From the NCBI GenBank assembly GCA_033239125.1, contig BSWB01000005.1:17041447-17105446 (forward strand): 64,000 nucleotides of DNA. The letters are read 5' to 3'. Origin of the DNA: Fagopyrum homotropicum. Lineage: Eukaryota; Streptophyta; Magnoliopsida; Caryophyllales; Polygonaceae. The notes below the pieces were generated by a model. The model saw only the letters and a program-made list of their open reading frames with translations. It did no database searches and was not told the origin of the DNA. How positions within the stretch are numbered: position 1 is the stretch's first letter; each line of letters starts with the position of its first letter. The position numbers and the translations under genes were made by a program. This document shows, piece after piece, positions 47,751 through 58,484 of this stretch.

Positions 47751-49410
47751 GTTCGCCACTTAGCGTGCGTGCAATCAAGTTTTAAATTTATAAAACTAGA
47801 ATAAAAGCAAGCGAACCCGCAGTGTACGGATCGGCGTAGATTAGCAAGTATTCCAGAGTATCGAACACAGGGATTTGGGGGAACAAATTTAGTTGTAGAG
47901 TTGTCAAGCAAGTAAAAGGGTAAAGCTTTGCAAATATATTGGGAAAACAGCAACCCTAAAGATCCAGGTATCTAATTGTGGCAATCGATTCAAGATATAC
48001 TAAATGATATAAAGACAGAGTTGAGGTTTGCAAAGGTATGCGAATGTAAGGTAATCGTACGGTGAAGTTCCAAAAACCTTATATAACCTACCTAAAAGAC
48101 ACTCCCTATAAAGGTTGTTGAGGCTTCAATATAGAAAGGTTCTAAAGGCAAGAATTAATGTCAAATACCCAAACTTGTAATCCAAGGATCAAGACTAACT
48201 AAACCGATTAAGGTTGTGACACTCAGAATCGAGGTAGAGGTTGTTGAGGCATCACTACCACCTAGAAAAGGCAAGCCAAGACTAAGTTAAAGCAAATCTT
48301 TAACTTTGGATTAAAGTAAAAGCAAAGTTCGTAAACTAAAGTAAATCACGGGTAGTTCTTGAGAATCACGGCCGTGGAAACCTAAGAACAGGCCGTGATT
48401 TAGGGTGTCGACGATATTTCTCTAACTCTCAGGGTCCAATAAAATTACGATCGATCTATCATCATCTAAGCCACAACTATCAACCCTTCACCTTAGAATT
48501 GCTAAAGGGTTTTAGCCAATAATCATCATTATGATATCAATAATCAAATATGAAAGGGAGAAAAGGTAAAACCTTGAAATCTCAATAATAAACACAAAAC
48601 CAATGTCAATAAAACTCAAAAGTAACTTGTGTTCAATAGATGTAGGATAGAATAAGAATCTCTCACAAATCTCAAGGAATAGAGAAGAACGGGATATCAA
48701 TCCACCTTCAAATGAAACCCTAAAATCTTCCAACTTCGCAAAAAGGGAAGTGCGTCCTTCCCCAAATCTTCCCTCCAAATAGCAAGACCTTCAAGTCTGC
48801 CTCTCTAAGTATCCTTTGGAGAATTTAACTCCAAGTCCCGGGGCTGTCACCGTCCTCCGAAAAATTGACTCCTTCTAGTCTCCCCTTGGAGAACTTGGCT
48901 CCCTCTAGTCTCCCTTTGGAGAAATTGGCTCTCTTTGGAGGTTTTTTGACTCCCCTTCAATGTTGAAGACTCTTCGATTTATATAGGGATAAACCTAGGG
49001 TTTAAACATAAAACCCTAAATATTTGGGCTGAAAAGAAGTCGAATCCGCTGGTATCAGAAGATACTTTGGGCCGCGTCAGCAGGTATCAGAGAATACTTT
49101 GGCGCGTCAGGCGGTATCAGAAGATACTTTGGGCCGCGTCCGACGGTATCAGAAAATACTTTGGGCCGCGTCCTAAATTCCTTTTATTGCTCCTTTTTGT
49201 CCCGCTTCAAGGCTTAATCCTTAAATATGATATTTTGCTCCATAATTCGCCAAATTACCTACAAATACAATAAAACTCTGTGTAGACCTCTATTCTTGCA
49301 AAGTAGGTGAATATAACCATAAATGCCATGAATATATGTCTATGCATGCAAAATAAAGGGAAAATCCATATAAATACATGCCTAAAAATAGGTCATAATT
49401 CATGTCATCA
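47751..49410 (-). mobile_element. Solo LTR of D-like Athila element inside ORF-1 of C
   Basis: 1660 bp, TGTTCGCC to CATCA on the plus strand, flanked by a perfect 5-bp duplication TGGGG (47746-47750 and 49411-49415). Its start, length and body match the LTR of element D (56784-58470), for example AGCAAGCGAACCCGCAGTG near the start. It carries a 4-copy tandem repeat (49051-49172) and an inverted AATCACGGCC/GGCCGTGATT pair (about 48364-48402). Confidence 0.9.
49051..49172 (-). repeat. Four tandem copies of a 31-bp repeat in the solo LTR
   Basis: Units start GGTATC at 49051, 49083, 49113 and 49145 (steps 32, 30, 32). Each has GGTATCAGA followed by ATACTTTGG and GCGTC. Units 1 and 3 form a GTATC-AGAA-GATAC hairpin. 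Confidence 0.9.
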
Positions 49411-49415
49411 TGGGG

Positions 49416-50130
49416 CCTCTAATCCATCCTCCAAGGCCGAGAGATCCATCACCCGTGCAGCCAACAAGGAGATGATCCCTCCTCCCACAATATCTCGTGG
49501 CTCATTCTTCCTAATCCGCTTCAAAGCGGTAAGGAAGAGGTATGGCCAATCCGGTAGCTAGTCATTCGTGGAGAGGCAGGCGCATAGCAGTGGAAGGTCC
49601 TTAAGAGCAACCTTATTCTCCTCCTTGTGTCCACAGAAGACACTCATGAATATCTTCGAGATGAGCCTCAAACAAGGGTGAGTGAATTTGTTGGAGTACT
49701 CACCCCTTGCATGAAACTCAGACCTGGTGGCGGTCTGCCAAAACTCCATCAAATCAGGTGTCGGGATGGGTTCCCACCAGTCGTCGGAAGCAGCTATAGT
49801 CACCCCTAATGCTTCCTGCAGCTGGGTGTAGTCCAATGTGTACTTTCTTTTGTTGAACTTAAACGTAAGTCCAACACACCCGTGGTCTACCATTTCCATT
49901 TTGAAGGTGGCAATGAACTGGCGGCTGAGCTCGGGGTACGTTGGGGCGCTCGTTATCAAAAAATCCCTGAGCCTAGCGTTGTTGAGGAATTCCTGCATAC
50001 TCTCCAACATGCCAAAATGTTCCAATGTAGGAACGTCTAGAAATCGGGTTGCATACACATCCCGACCTTGTGCGATCCTATACCACATCGTCTCGGCTTC
50101 TGAAAACTTATATTTCTTCTGATTCTCCAT
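49416..50130 (-). pseudogene. ORF-1 of element C, N-terminal part (ATHILA ORF-1 family)
   Basis: Frame of 190 codons from 50130 (MENQKKYKFSEAE) to a TAG at 49558-49560. The reading continues in frame past the stop to the solo LTR. Segments such as FGMLESMQEFL, SAPTYPELSRQFIATF, the FKFNKRKYTLDYTQLQEALGV block and PDLMEFWQTAT resemble the plant ATHILA ORF-1 family, the gene found downstream of pol in Athila elements and sometimes called env-like; its function is unknown. Here it is broken by the TAG and by the solo LTR at 49410. Confidence 0.75.
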
Positions 50131-50139
50131 CTCTTACAG

Positions 50140-50880
50140 TTTGACCAATCAAAGGAATTAGAAATTTTAGAAAATTGAGTAAGAAACGAACCCTCTGTTG
50201 TGTTTTCCGCAGGGGCGGCTGAAGTAGGTGTAGGGGCGGCACGACGCAGGGGCGGGGGCTTGCAGGCGCAGGGGCGTTCGAAGAACAGAGGGCTATTTTG
50301 GGAGTTCGCCGAAGGTTGTGGCGATGGGGCTGTTCTGGCGTCTTCTTTGTTGTTGTAGACGTCGCCGGAGGTGGGGCAGTGGAGGGCGAGAGTGAGAGGG
50401 TTGAGGGGATGTTTGTGTGAGGTGGTGGTGTGGGCTGGCGTCGCATATGGGGCGGTAGTTTTCGGAGCCGGCGCAAGAGTGTTTGGACAGGGTGGTGCGA
50501 GGATTTTTGGAGGGCGCAGGGGCGTATGGAGGCGAGGTGGCTAGGTTTCGAAGAGTTAATGGAAAAGGAATGTAAAGGGCGGTGTGTAGGTTATTTTTGG
50601 GACGTGTATTGTTTTCTTTCCTTAACGAAACCGCAGGGGAGGCGGTTGTCACCGCGGGGGCGGTAATAAGGAAGAGGGGTACGTAGCCTCAACGCCGGGG
50701 GCGGCGTTGAGGATGAGTGTCAAGGATGGCCGCCGCAGGGGCGTGGGGTGTCACCACGGGGGCGGTGACCAGTATGTTGCAAACCTTAGCACAGTGCCGG
50801 GGGCGGCACTGGGCAAGGGTGTCACTGCAGGGGCGGGGTCTCCCTGCTGCAGGGGCGGTTTTCTTGACAGAAGCTCCTCT
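50140..50880 (-). repeat. G-rich hairpin array upstream of ORF-1 in element C
   Basis: About 740 bp with at least ten CAGGGGCG or CGGGGGCGG motifs (plus strand). Several sit in hairpins with a G-rich loop and different arms: CCTCAACGCCG (50687-50697) with its complement at 50702-50712; CAGTGCCG (50792-50799) with 50804-50811; GTCACC (50750-50755) with 50764-50769; ACCGC (50651-50655) with 50660-50664. The sequence is C-rich on the transcribed sense strand of C. The plus-strand ORFs here are by-products of the repeat. Confidence 0.8.
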
Positions 50881-50889
50881 TCTTATTCC

Positions 50890-50907
50890 TTCGGGTTGCC
50901 TCCCGAA
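50890..50907 (-). other. GGGAGGCAACCC stem-loop after the gag/pol position in C
   Basis: On the minus strand TTCGGG-AGGCAA-CCCGAA. Element D has CTTGGG-AGGCAA-CCCAAG at 62114-62131, directly after integrase. The loop is the same and the stem pairs are changed on both sides. Confidence 0.7.
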
Positions 50908-50954
50908 TCAGCGCGTTTGTTTTATGTCCTTGGCTCGACGTAAGGACTCTACCT

Positions 50955-52139
50955 TTATGATTGAGCCTCCTCCAGCATCCCCTTTGGGTTTATAACCGTC
51001 TGTGAAGGTAATCCTCCGGAGGACCTAGTTTCAATTCTTGTAATGGCTTTCGCCATTTGACCAACCTGTTTTTCAAGGTTCTTGATGCTAGATTCTGTTG
51101 TTTGGACATGAGTAGCAAAGTGTTTAGTCAAAACCTGCAACATATCTTGAGTGGAGTGATACTTACCTTGACGGGGCTGCAGTTGTTAGTTTTGTTGATT
51201 CCTCCAACGAAAGTTCTGTTGGTCACACCAGTTTGGCATGAACTTCAGTGCATAGGGATCGTTCCTAGCCCTTTGCTGATGTGGTTGTCCATAACCCATT
51301 GCGTTCACTTCAACATCGTCATCCTGGACTTGTGGACACATGTCCGTTGGATGGTATGGGTCAGCACATACTCCACAAGCTTTGAGGTGCTGTGGGGTTC
51401 CCATAAGTCTTAGTCTCTTCACCATTTCCTTCAGTTCCGTCAGCTCGGTGGGAATCTCGCTCTTCCCAGAACTCACAACATGAACTCCTTTCTTAGCCGG
51501 GGTCCTTCCAAAGTTCCGGGTCCCTTCCGCTAGTTCCTTTATCTTTTCCAAAGCAAGGTCAGGAGTAGAGTTAAGAATATTACCTCCGAAAGCCGCATCG
51601 ACGATCCTCCTTTCATTGTCTAGCAAGCCATTGTACAAGTACAAGACTAGATCTTGAGTTGAATATCCATGAAAAGGACAGCTGGATTGGAGGCGTGCAA
51701 ACATTTCGAAGTACTCGTAGAGAGTTTCGTTCGCCTCTTGCTCGATGTTGCTTATAGCTTTCTTCAAGCTATTGGCCTTCTTGGCTGGAAAGTATTTCTC
51801 CAAAAACGCCTTGTGAAGGTTCTCCCAAGTGTCGATACTCCCGGATGGAAGGTGGTAATACCAATCATCCGCTGAATCCTTGAGTGTGAAGCCGAATGCC
51901 CTCATCTTGATTTGTTCTTCAGTAATGTTGGCCGGCTTCATGCTCATACACACGGTATGGAACTTCCGAAGGTGCTTGATGGGATCTTCACCACTTAGCC
52001 CATGGAAGGATGGAAGCAAGTGAATGAGACCCGGCTTGAGCTCAAAATTGACTCCTTCCCCTAATGCCGGTATAGTTACCGCAAGGGGGTTTTGAGCCAA
52101 GGTGGACTGCGTGAGTTGACGAAGTGTACGGTCAGCCAT
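50955..52139 (-). pseudogene. gag of element C (Athila type), one in-frame stop
   Basis: ATG at 52139; 317 codons to a TAA at 51186-51188, then the same frame continues to 50955. The capsid region resembles Athila gag: FELKPGLIHLLPSFHG, EDPIKHLRKFHTVCMSMK, DSADDWYYHLP, then FLEKYFPAKKANSL and a CPFHGYSTQDLVLYLYNGL segment. After the stop comes a coiled-coil-like stretch (SIKNLEKQVGQMAKAI) ending LPSQTVINPK, the point where Athila gag normally leads into protease; here it ends. The stop is CAA to TAA. A nucleic-acid-binding zinc knuckle is not evident. Confidence 0.85.
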
Positions 52140-52289
52140 CTCTTGTTGAAGTTGTTGTTGTCTTCATTGCCGGATGTGCGTCCTCTCAATTTCTTGATCA
52201 AAAGAAGCAAAGCCGGAGTTAGTAGCACGGGTTTGAACCATAAAAATGGTTCAAACCAATAATCAATAATAACAATAAAACACTAAAAC

Positions 52290-52307
52290 TCCCCGGCAAC
52301 GGTGCCA
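52290..52307 (-). promoter_or_regulatory. Primer-binding site of element C (tRNA-Asp)
   Basis: Minus strand TGGCACCGTTGCCGGGGA, 5 bp inside the 5' LTR. It matches the complement of the tRNA-Asp 3' end with one change and is the usual primer site of Athila elements. Confidence 0.9.
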
Positions 52308-52312
52308 AAATT

Positions 52313-53826
52313 TGACTGACGGTATTTCTATGGTCGTCTATACCCAATCAAATGTAAATCCCGACTTAGCACTAAAAACAAGTATAGTGGTTAAGTAAGG
52401 GTCGAACCCAAGAGAGTTAAGGTGTTTTAAATGCAATTATCGATTAAGTAACAGGGGGGGGGGATTTGGTTGAATTGATGTACACATAAACTTATGAAAA
52501 CGATTAATGCGACAAGTAAGACAATGATGGGTGAATCTACACTAGGTTGATTCTAGACATGCAATTGCTACTTTGGTGAGTTCCTTTTACAAGTTTTCAA
52601 GTAATCTCCCGTCTCGATCATATATATGTGTTGAGCCAACCGGCATCAACACAACTTAACAGGTTAGTGTTCCGTAAACCTACAAGAACAAATAACAAGT
52701 TAGCTTTCAAACAAAGACTAAGGGATATAAAGAGAAGATTAAAACCGTTAAACTTATCTTTATATTTGTGTTCCTTTTCTTTAAGTAATTACAACCCGTT
52801 ATTACTTAAAGTTGCTACTAGATTAAAGACTCGAACCCGGAACATATTAATCCTAGTTATTTGCATGCACTTTAGAACCTAAGGTGATCAATCTCAAGCA
52901 ATAGTAAACATGCAATTAGACAATGGAGATCAAGGAAACACAAAGCATTACTGAATAAAAACTTATATTAAAAGGAACTTACAGCCAAAGTAACAACCCA
53001 ACTTCAAACCAACCCAATGTAGCAAGGGAGTTAGCAACTCATTACAAAGGTAGTAATATAATCTAAGTGGATAATTTAGTTGTCTTACAAGATGGCTCCT
53101 TCTAGCAATCAACGAAGGACTATTTATACTACAAAAGACACTAAATAGGAGTAAATGGCCGGCCTAAAACAACCAACTTTAATGCCATAAAGGTGGTGTA
53201 AACGGGCGGAGTAAAGCTTCTGATGTTAAACCGCAGGGACGGCCTTCAATTCCGCAGGGCCGGTGAAGGCAAAAACGCTTGATCTTATTCATGGCCGCAG
53301 GGGCGGCTAGGCAACTCCGCTGGGGTGGATCTTCAATGCTCTTCAACCGTTTGACCCTTCGACTTCCTGACGATTCTGATGCCAAGCCGCCGGGGCGCCC
53401 TTATGTCAACGCAAGGGCGGTGACACAACCTCTTCGTCTTCCAGCTCCTAGATTGAGGCGCAGGTAGGGGCGTAGTGGAAGGCGTAGGGAAGCTGGTCTT
53501 CGTTTCTTCAGGGCAAACCACTGCAGGGACGCCAAGGAGTGGCGTAGGGGCGGTGACACACTTAATGACCGGCGCTAGCGTAGGCGCAGGGAGCGCTCCG
53601 GAGTAAGGTGTCACCCGCAGGGGCGGTGACAAGGCTCCGCTGGGGCGGTGAGGCAACATAAGCTTTGCTTCGTGAACGATCTTCACTCATAAGTGCTTAT
53701 AACTCCTTCCTTAGCTTCTTTTAGTCTTCTTCTTCTGGACCAAGGAGTTAGTAGCATAAACCGACACAAATGCAATAAAAAGACTCTAAAAACTATCCTA
53801 AATGATAGTGATTCCATCACCTATCA
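52313..53826 (-). repeat. 5' LTR of element C
   Basis: 1514 bp, TGACTGACGG to CTATCA on the plus strand, with the same motif array at 53230-53660. It is longer than the other LTR by a segment near 53466-53530. Confidence 0.9.
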
Positions 53827-53831
53827 ACCAC

Positions 53832-55133
53832 CTCTCCCTCCAGCTGCATAGGGTAGGGGCGGACTCCTGTAGTTAGAGGACGCGGCTGTGGAGGTAGACC
53901 TCAATTAGCGCAAGGTCGAGGTCGAGCTCCTCGAGAGGATCCACCAGCAGTGATCATGCCAGATTTTGGAGTGGAGGAGGTGGCTGAGAGTATGGTTTCC
54001 GAGGTCGGGAATGAGACCGCTGCTAGGTCTGGAGCACAGGGAGCATGTTCGACTGAGTCAGGACGCGTTTCTTTTGGGGCATCTGAGTATAGAGAGTACA
54101 AAGCATACGTCCAATGTATGGCGGAGGTTGCTAGGGAAAAGAGACTGAACCAGGTACCTATAGTACCGGCTAAGTCAGTTCAGGAGACACAGAGAGTGAC
54201 TCAGGTGCCGGCTGTACCCTAGAGGAGAGTTGAGGTTAACAAAGCTCCTACTGGGTCTGGAGCACCGAGACCGGATGAGTGGTTGAAGGCTTTCAAATCC
54301 AAAAAATTCCCTCATTCAATGGAGAGATAGGGTTGGATATGGAGCATTGGATAGTACACGTAGAGACTGCACTGGAGGCGATATGTTGCCCAAAGGATCG
54401 ATAGGTAAAGTTAGTGCAGACCTTGTTCACGGAGGATGCTCATTCCTGGTGGTGGACCATTCGTAGCCGAGTCACCGGTTGGGAACAAATGAGGATTATT
54501 GTTAGAGAGAGGTAATGCCCTGCCTCGTTGAGAAGAGAGACGTTTCAGGACTTCATTGAGGCGGGATTCTAGGATATTACGATTGCTGAGGCAGTCAAGA
54601 AGTTTCAGAAGGAACTGACCCTACTTGGACCAGCTACACCTCCCGAGGTGCAACATGTGTACCTCTTTTTACGGAGATTGAGAGAGAGCACTCGTTCTTA
54701 TCTGGCAGGATTTCGCTGCGAGTCTCTGTCAGACTATCAGGATTGAGCTTTTGCATAGGAGAGAGATAGACCCGTTCCGAGGAGAGCTGCTCAGTTAGAT
54801 TGGCCGGATAAGCGACAAAGGACAGGATATGCTAGTGGCAGTATGGGAGTAGCAGGTTTTGGACGGGGACATACTCAGGGACCACATAGTCACACTACTA
54901 CAGTCCAGACTCCAGTTGGGGGTTCACAGTGTCATAACTGTAGTGGTTATGGACACATCCGATCAAACTGCACGAAGCCGTTAGTGACCTGCTTCTATTG
55001 CGGTAAGGTTGGACATAGAGCTGTATTTTGCCGCCGGGGCAAGGCTCCATCTCAGCAGGGTTCTTCCCCTGCAGGTCTATCAGAGGGTGTATAGAGACAA
55101 CCACAGTACCGAGCTCCGAGTCAGCAATAACAG
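53832..55133 (+). pseudogene. gag of B'' (continued after element C), truncated
   Basis: Continues the frame begun at 44958: Arg/Gly-rich stretch, acidic linker, capsid region (retaining about 75 bp that B' lost, near 54405-54480) and both CCHC knuckles (CHNCSGYGHIRSNC, CFYCGKVGHRAVFC) in one frame at 54929-55030. Stops at about 53848, 53909, 54220 and 55091. It ends at about 55133 where array spacer resumes (shared bases around CAGTTAAGG make the junction ambiguous). Confidence 0.8.
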
Positions 55134-55704
55134 TTAAGGTAGAGGCAATGGTAAAGTCTAGTTTAAATACAAACGCTTTGTGAGAGTATCTTAAAAAAAG
55201 ATAACGTTTGAGACACCATAACTAAAACTACTTACAAAACACCCTTATGGCAATAAATTGCTAAACTTTATCTCTACTGGTATTGTTTTAGCATTTTCAA
55301 ACGTAGGTGTAATTATCATGGAAACAATATGTTTTTGATCCTCATAAGTATTAAATTGCTTGCCACTAATCTTCTCTGTATGTGTAGGGTATAAACATAA
55401 TTTACCCTATTATTATCTATATAAAATTTCCTTTTATTATATTTTAATACTAAAGTCATTATGAGATTTCCTTGTTATATGTTTCAATTAAATATATTGT
55501 CACTAATAGTTTTGTTTTTTGTCTTGGACTAAAGAGTTACAATATTATTTCGTAAATCGAAGCCACTATAGTTGGTGGACATTATGAGGCGACTAAAAAT
55601 AGCACAAATGCAAGATTGAACATGATCTTGGACTATAAATCAACTTCATCAACTACTTCATCACGATCATCAAGGAAAAAACGCTCTTACTCACAACCTT
55701 CACC
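55134..55704 (+). repeat. Tandem-array spacer and promoter of copy 5
   Basis: Matches 11795-12306 and 35455-36033. TATAAAT at 55634-55640. No other feature seen. Confidence 0.8.
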
Positions 55705-55945
55705 ATGAACACCAACAACAATGTTTAGAGTGAAAAGGATGCTTCACCACCGCAACAAGGTGGTAGTTAACCAAAATCCAGCGAGAACCCAAGGGTTGAA
55801 GAATCCATTGGAGTGGAGGAGATAGAAGATATATTTGTGGTGATGGGTTGTGCTAGATGCCATATATATTGTATGGTATCTAAGAAAACCCCAAAGTGTG
55901 CATAATGTGGCTCCACAAATCTGATTATTATTCCCCCAGTGATAA
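55705..55945 (+). pseudogene. Zinc-ribbon gene copy 5 (three stops)
   Basis: ATG at 55705. In-frame stops replace a Lys codon (TAG after NNNV), a Gln codon (TAA after GGS) and the Gln of the second CxxC (TAA). The normal stop has also been lost. The four ribbon cysteines are otherwise present. Confidence 0.85.
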
Positions 55946-56009
55946 AACTGTGTGTTGTACGACCCTCTTATGAAACGTGGTCCTTCCTTTGTTGCATCAT
56001 CATTGCTTC

Positions 56010-56783
56010 TATAACACCCCAAGTTCTAGGAACTCGAAGCGCTACGGGCTAGGACCGTACAATGGGTCTCGATTCTCAGAGTAGCAACAACAAACGGATC
56101 TTACAACAAGGCACAGATGAATGAAAACCAAAACTCAATAAAAACCAAAGGTTTAAACAAAAGAAAACGCAAAAACTCCGCAGCCGAGTTCAAAACAAAA
56201 GGGAAACAACAAAAGAAACGAAAACCCGATCCCGTCCTATAATGTACGGGAACCCCGGCTGACCACACCATCCGGATCACTCAGCAGCATCCTGAACCTA
56301 CGGAACATCTACAACGACGGTATAAACTGTTAGCTAACATTCTAGGTACAAGCAAGAGCGTAAAGGAACAAACACACATAAGGTAAGGAAAACACATAGC
56401 ATGCTTTCACACAACCGGTTATTATCTTTCTTTAAGGTTATCCATTACTAATTCAACTTCTTTTGTCACACGAGAATCTCCCGAAACTCGCCTCCACTTC
56501 CGTCTACCAATAGGAATAGACTAGTACTATCCGTTACCTACGGGTCTGGGTTGCAAGAGCACATTCTATTCTCTTGTAGAACTAGACAAGTGGTCACCAT
56601 CCGATTATAATACACTTGGTCCAGTTAAGGTTATCATAGGTGAATCCTACTTCCAGTTATCCGTTATAAACATGATAAACAACATAAACAAGCCAACACA
56701 ATCCAACTAATACGCGGAACGAAGCTAATTAAGTCCAAGGGACTTACCTCACACGAAGGTAACAAAAAAGGCTAAGCAACAAC
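56010..56783 (-). mobile_element. Fragment A5: 3' part of a group A-like LTR, reverse
   Basis: Starts TATAACACCCC (terminal TG mutated to TA) inside the spacer after copy 5. On the minus strand it shows the conserved LTR end, the core with GGTGACCAC and GTGTGACAAAAG, and the GTAAGTCC hairpin (56730-56747). It is cut at 56783 by element D. It is the most diverged group A-like LTR here. Confidence 0.7.
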
Positions 56784-58470
56784 TGTTCGCTCCTAAGTGT
56801 GCGTGCAAATAAACTTTAAATTTATAAAACTAGAATCAAGCAAGCGAACCCGCAGTGTACGGATCGGCGTAGTAAAGCAAGAATTCCAGAGTGTCGAACT
56901 CAGGGATTTGGGGGGAACAAATTCAGTTCGCAAATCGTCAAGCAAGTAAAGGTAAAACTTTGCAAAAATTGGGGAAAACAACAACCCTAAATATCCAGGT
57001 ATCCAATTGTGGCAATCGATTCAAGATATACAAAAGAACTAAGGACAGAGTTAGGAGTTGCAAAGGTATGCTAAAGTAAAGCAATGTGCGGTGAAGTTCC
57101 AAGACTTTATATGACTTATCTAAAAACACTCTCTATAAAGGTTGTTGAGGCTTCAATATAGAAAGGATCTAAAGACAAGGATTAATCTCAAATATCCAAA
57201 CTTGTAACCGAAGGATCAAAACTAACTAAAACGATTAAGGTTGTGACACTCGAAATCGAAATAGAGGGTGATGAGTCTCACTACTACCTAGAAAGGGGAA
57301 AGCGAAGACTAGATTAAAGCTAATCTTTAACCTTGGATCAAAGTAAAAGCAAGGTTCGTAAATTAGGGTAAATCACGGGCAGATCTTGAGTTCCACAGCC
57401 GTGGAAGTTCAAGAACAGACCGTGATCTTGGTTCGTCAACGAGATCTCTCTAACTCTCAGGGTCCAATTAATTTACGATCGATCTTTCATCATCTAAGCC
57501 ACAACTATTAACCCTTCACCTTGGAATTGCTAAGGGTTTTAGCAAATAACCATTGTCATAATATCAAAAATCAATTTAAGAAGAATGAAAGATGAAAACC
57601 CTCGAAAACTCAGATATAACTCAAAGTCAATCTCAAATCCAAAACACAAATTTGAATACTCAATGGATTCAGAATATAACACAAAACCTCAAAATGATCT
57701 TAGGCGAACACGAAGAACGGGATGTCAGTCCGTCTTCAATATCAAAACCTAAGAAAAGGGCGCAACTTCCGTCACACACAATCTTCGGGAATCCAAATTG
57801 CCGGCGCTTCTGCAAAATTCCTCGCGAAACCCTAAGGCTAACTCTCCCAAAGCGAGGTTTTCCAATGCCTAAAGCGAGTCCCCGAAAACTCTCTCCTCCC
57901 GTCTTTTTATAAGACGGGGAAAAAATAGCCATCCCAGTCATTACGTAAATGATGTGGCAATAATATATTCGTCAAAAGATCACGTAAATCACGGTCTCAA
58001 GGGATTCCAAGACCGGGGTTTAGGGCGTGGAATTGGGTTACGGTGTCTCTCATCTTCCACAACCATACTTTAGGCCGTGTAACTTTGTGGAGTGCTCCAC
58101 GCTCATGATGCCAAGATCCACGGCCGTGGTTTAGGGCGTGGACTCTTCTACGGCCGTATTTTAGGGCGTGGAAATGTAGATTGCTTGTGGTTTCCTTTGT
58201 GTCGTGCCATTCTTCATCCTAGGTCCTTCTTTAGCTTCCTTGTTATGTTCCTAATCCTTGGATATGCTCAAATCCTCTCTCATCTCTTTCAAATGGTCCG
58301 ATTTTCAGCTCTTATTCACCTATAATCAACACAAAGCTAATGTAGACCTCCATATCGAAAATATAGATAAACAAGCTAACAAATGCTTCAATGCCTTATC
58401 TGTGAACACAACAGTGAATGAAAAACAACTAGAATAAGTGCCTAGAATATCACAATATTTCATGCTAACA
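56784..58470 (-). repeat. 3' LTR of element D
   Basis: 1687 bp, TGTTCGCTCC to GCTAACA on the plus strand, same family as the solo LTR at 47751. Between 57975 and 58175 it has a cluster of palindromes: CCACGGCCGTGG (58118-58129) and TACGGCCGTA (58149-58158), each followed by TTTAGGGCGTGGA-like sequence. Confidence 0.85.
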
Positions 58471-58484
58471 AAATACCCCATACT
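58471..58484 (-). promoter_or_regulatory. Polypurine tract of element D
   Basis: Minus strand AGTATGGGGTATTT directly before the LTR start TGTTAGC. Confidence 0.8.

Larger units (their letters stand above)
45010..53826 (-). mobile_element. Element C: Athila-type LTR retrotransposon lacking pol
   Basis: 8817 bp with two LTRs (45010-46464 as 3' LTR, 52313-53826 as 5' LTR, minus strand), near-identical target duplications TCCAC (45005-45009) and ACCAC (53827-53831), a tRNA-Asp PBS and a polypurine tract. Gene order on the minus strand is gag, G-rich hairpin region, ORF-1. Protease, RT, RNase H and integrase are absent: gag stops just where it would run into pol, and the following sequence matches the post-integrase region of element D. 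A 1.66-kb solo LTR sits inside ORF-1. Confidence 0.9.

Noticed and set aside
49051..49172. CRISPR-like array
   Set aside because: Four adjoining 31-bp units without unique spacers, inside a plant LTR; an ordinary minisatellite.
50430..50995. Plus-strand ORFs in the G-rich region of C (50430, 50707, 50717)
   Set aside because: They run antisense to the element and owe their openness to the G-rich repeat.
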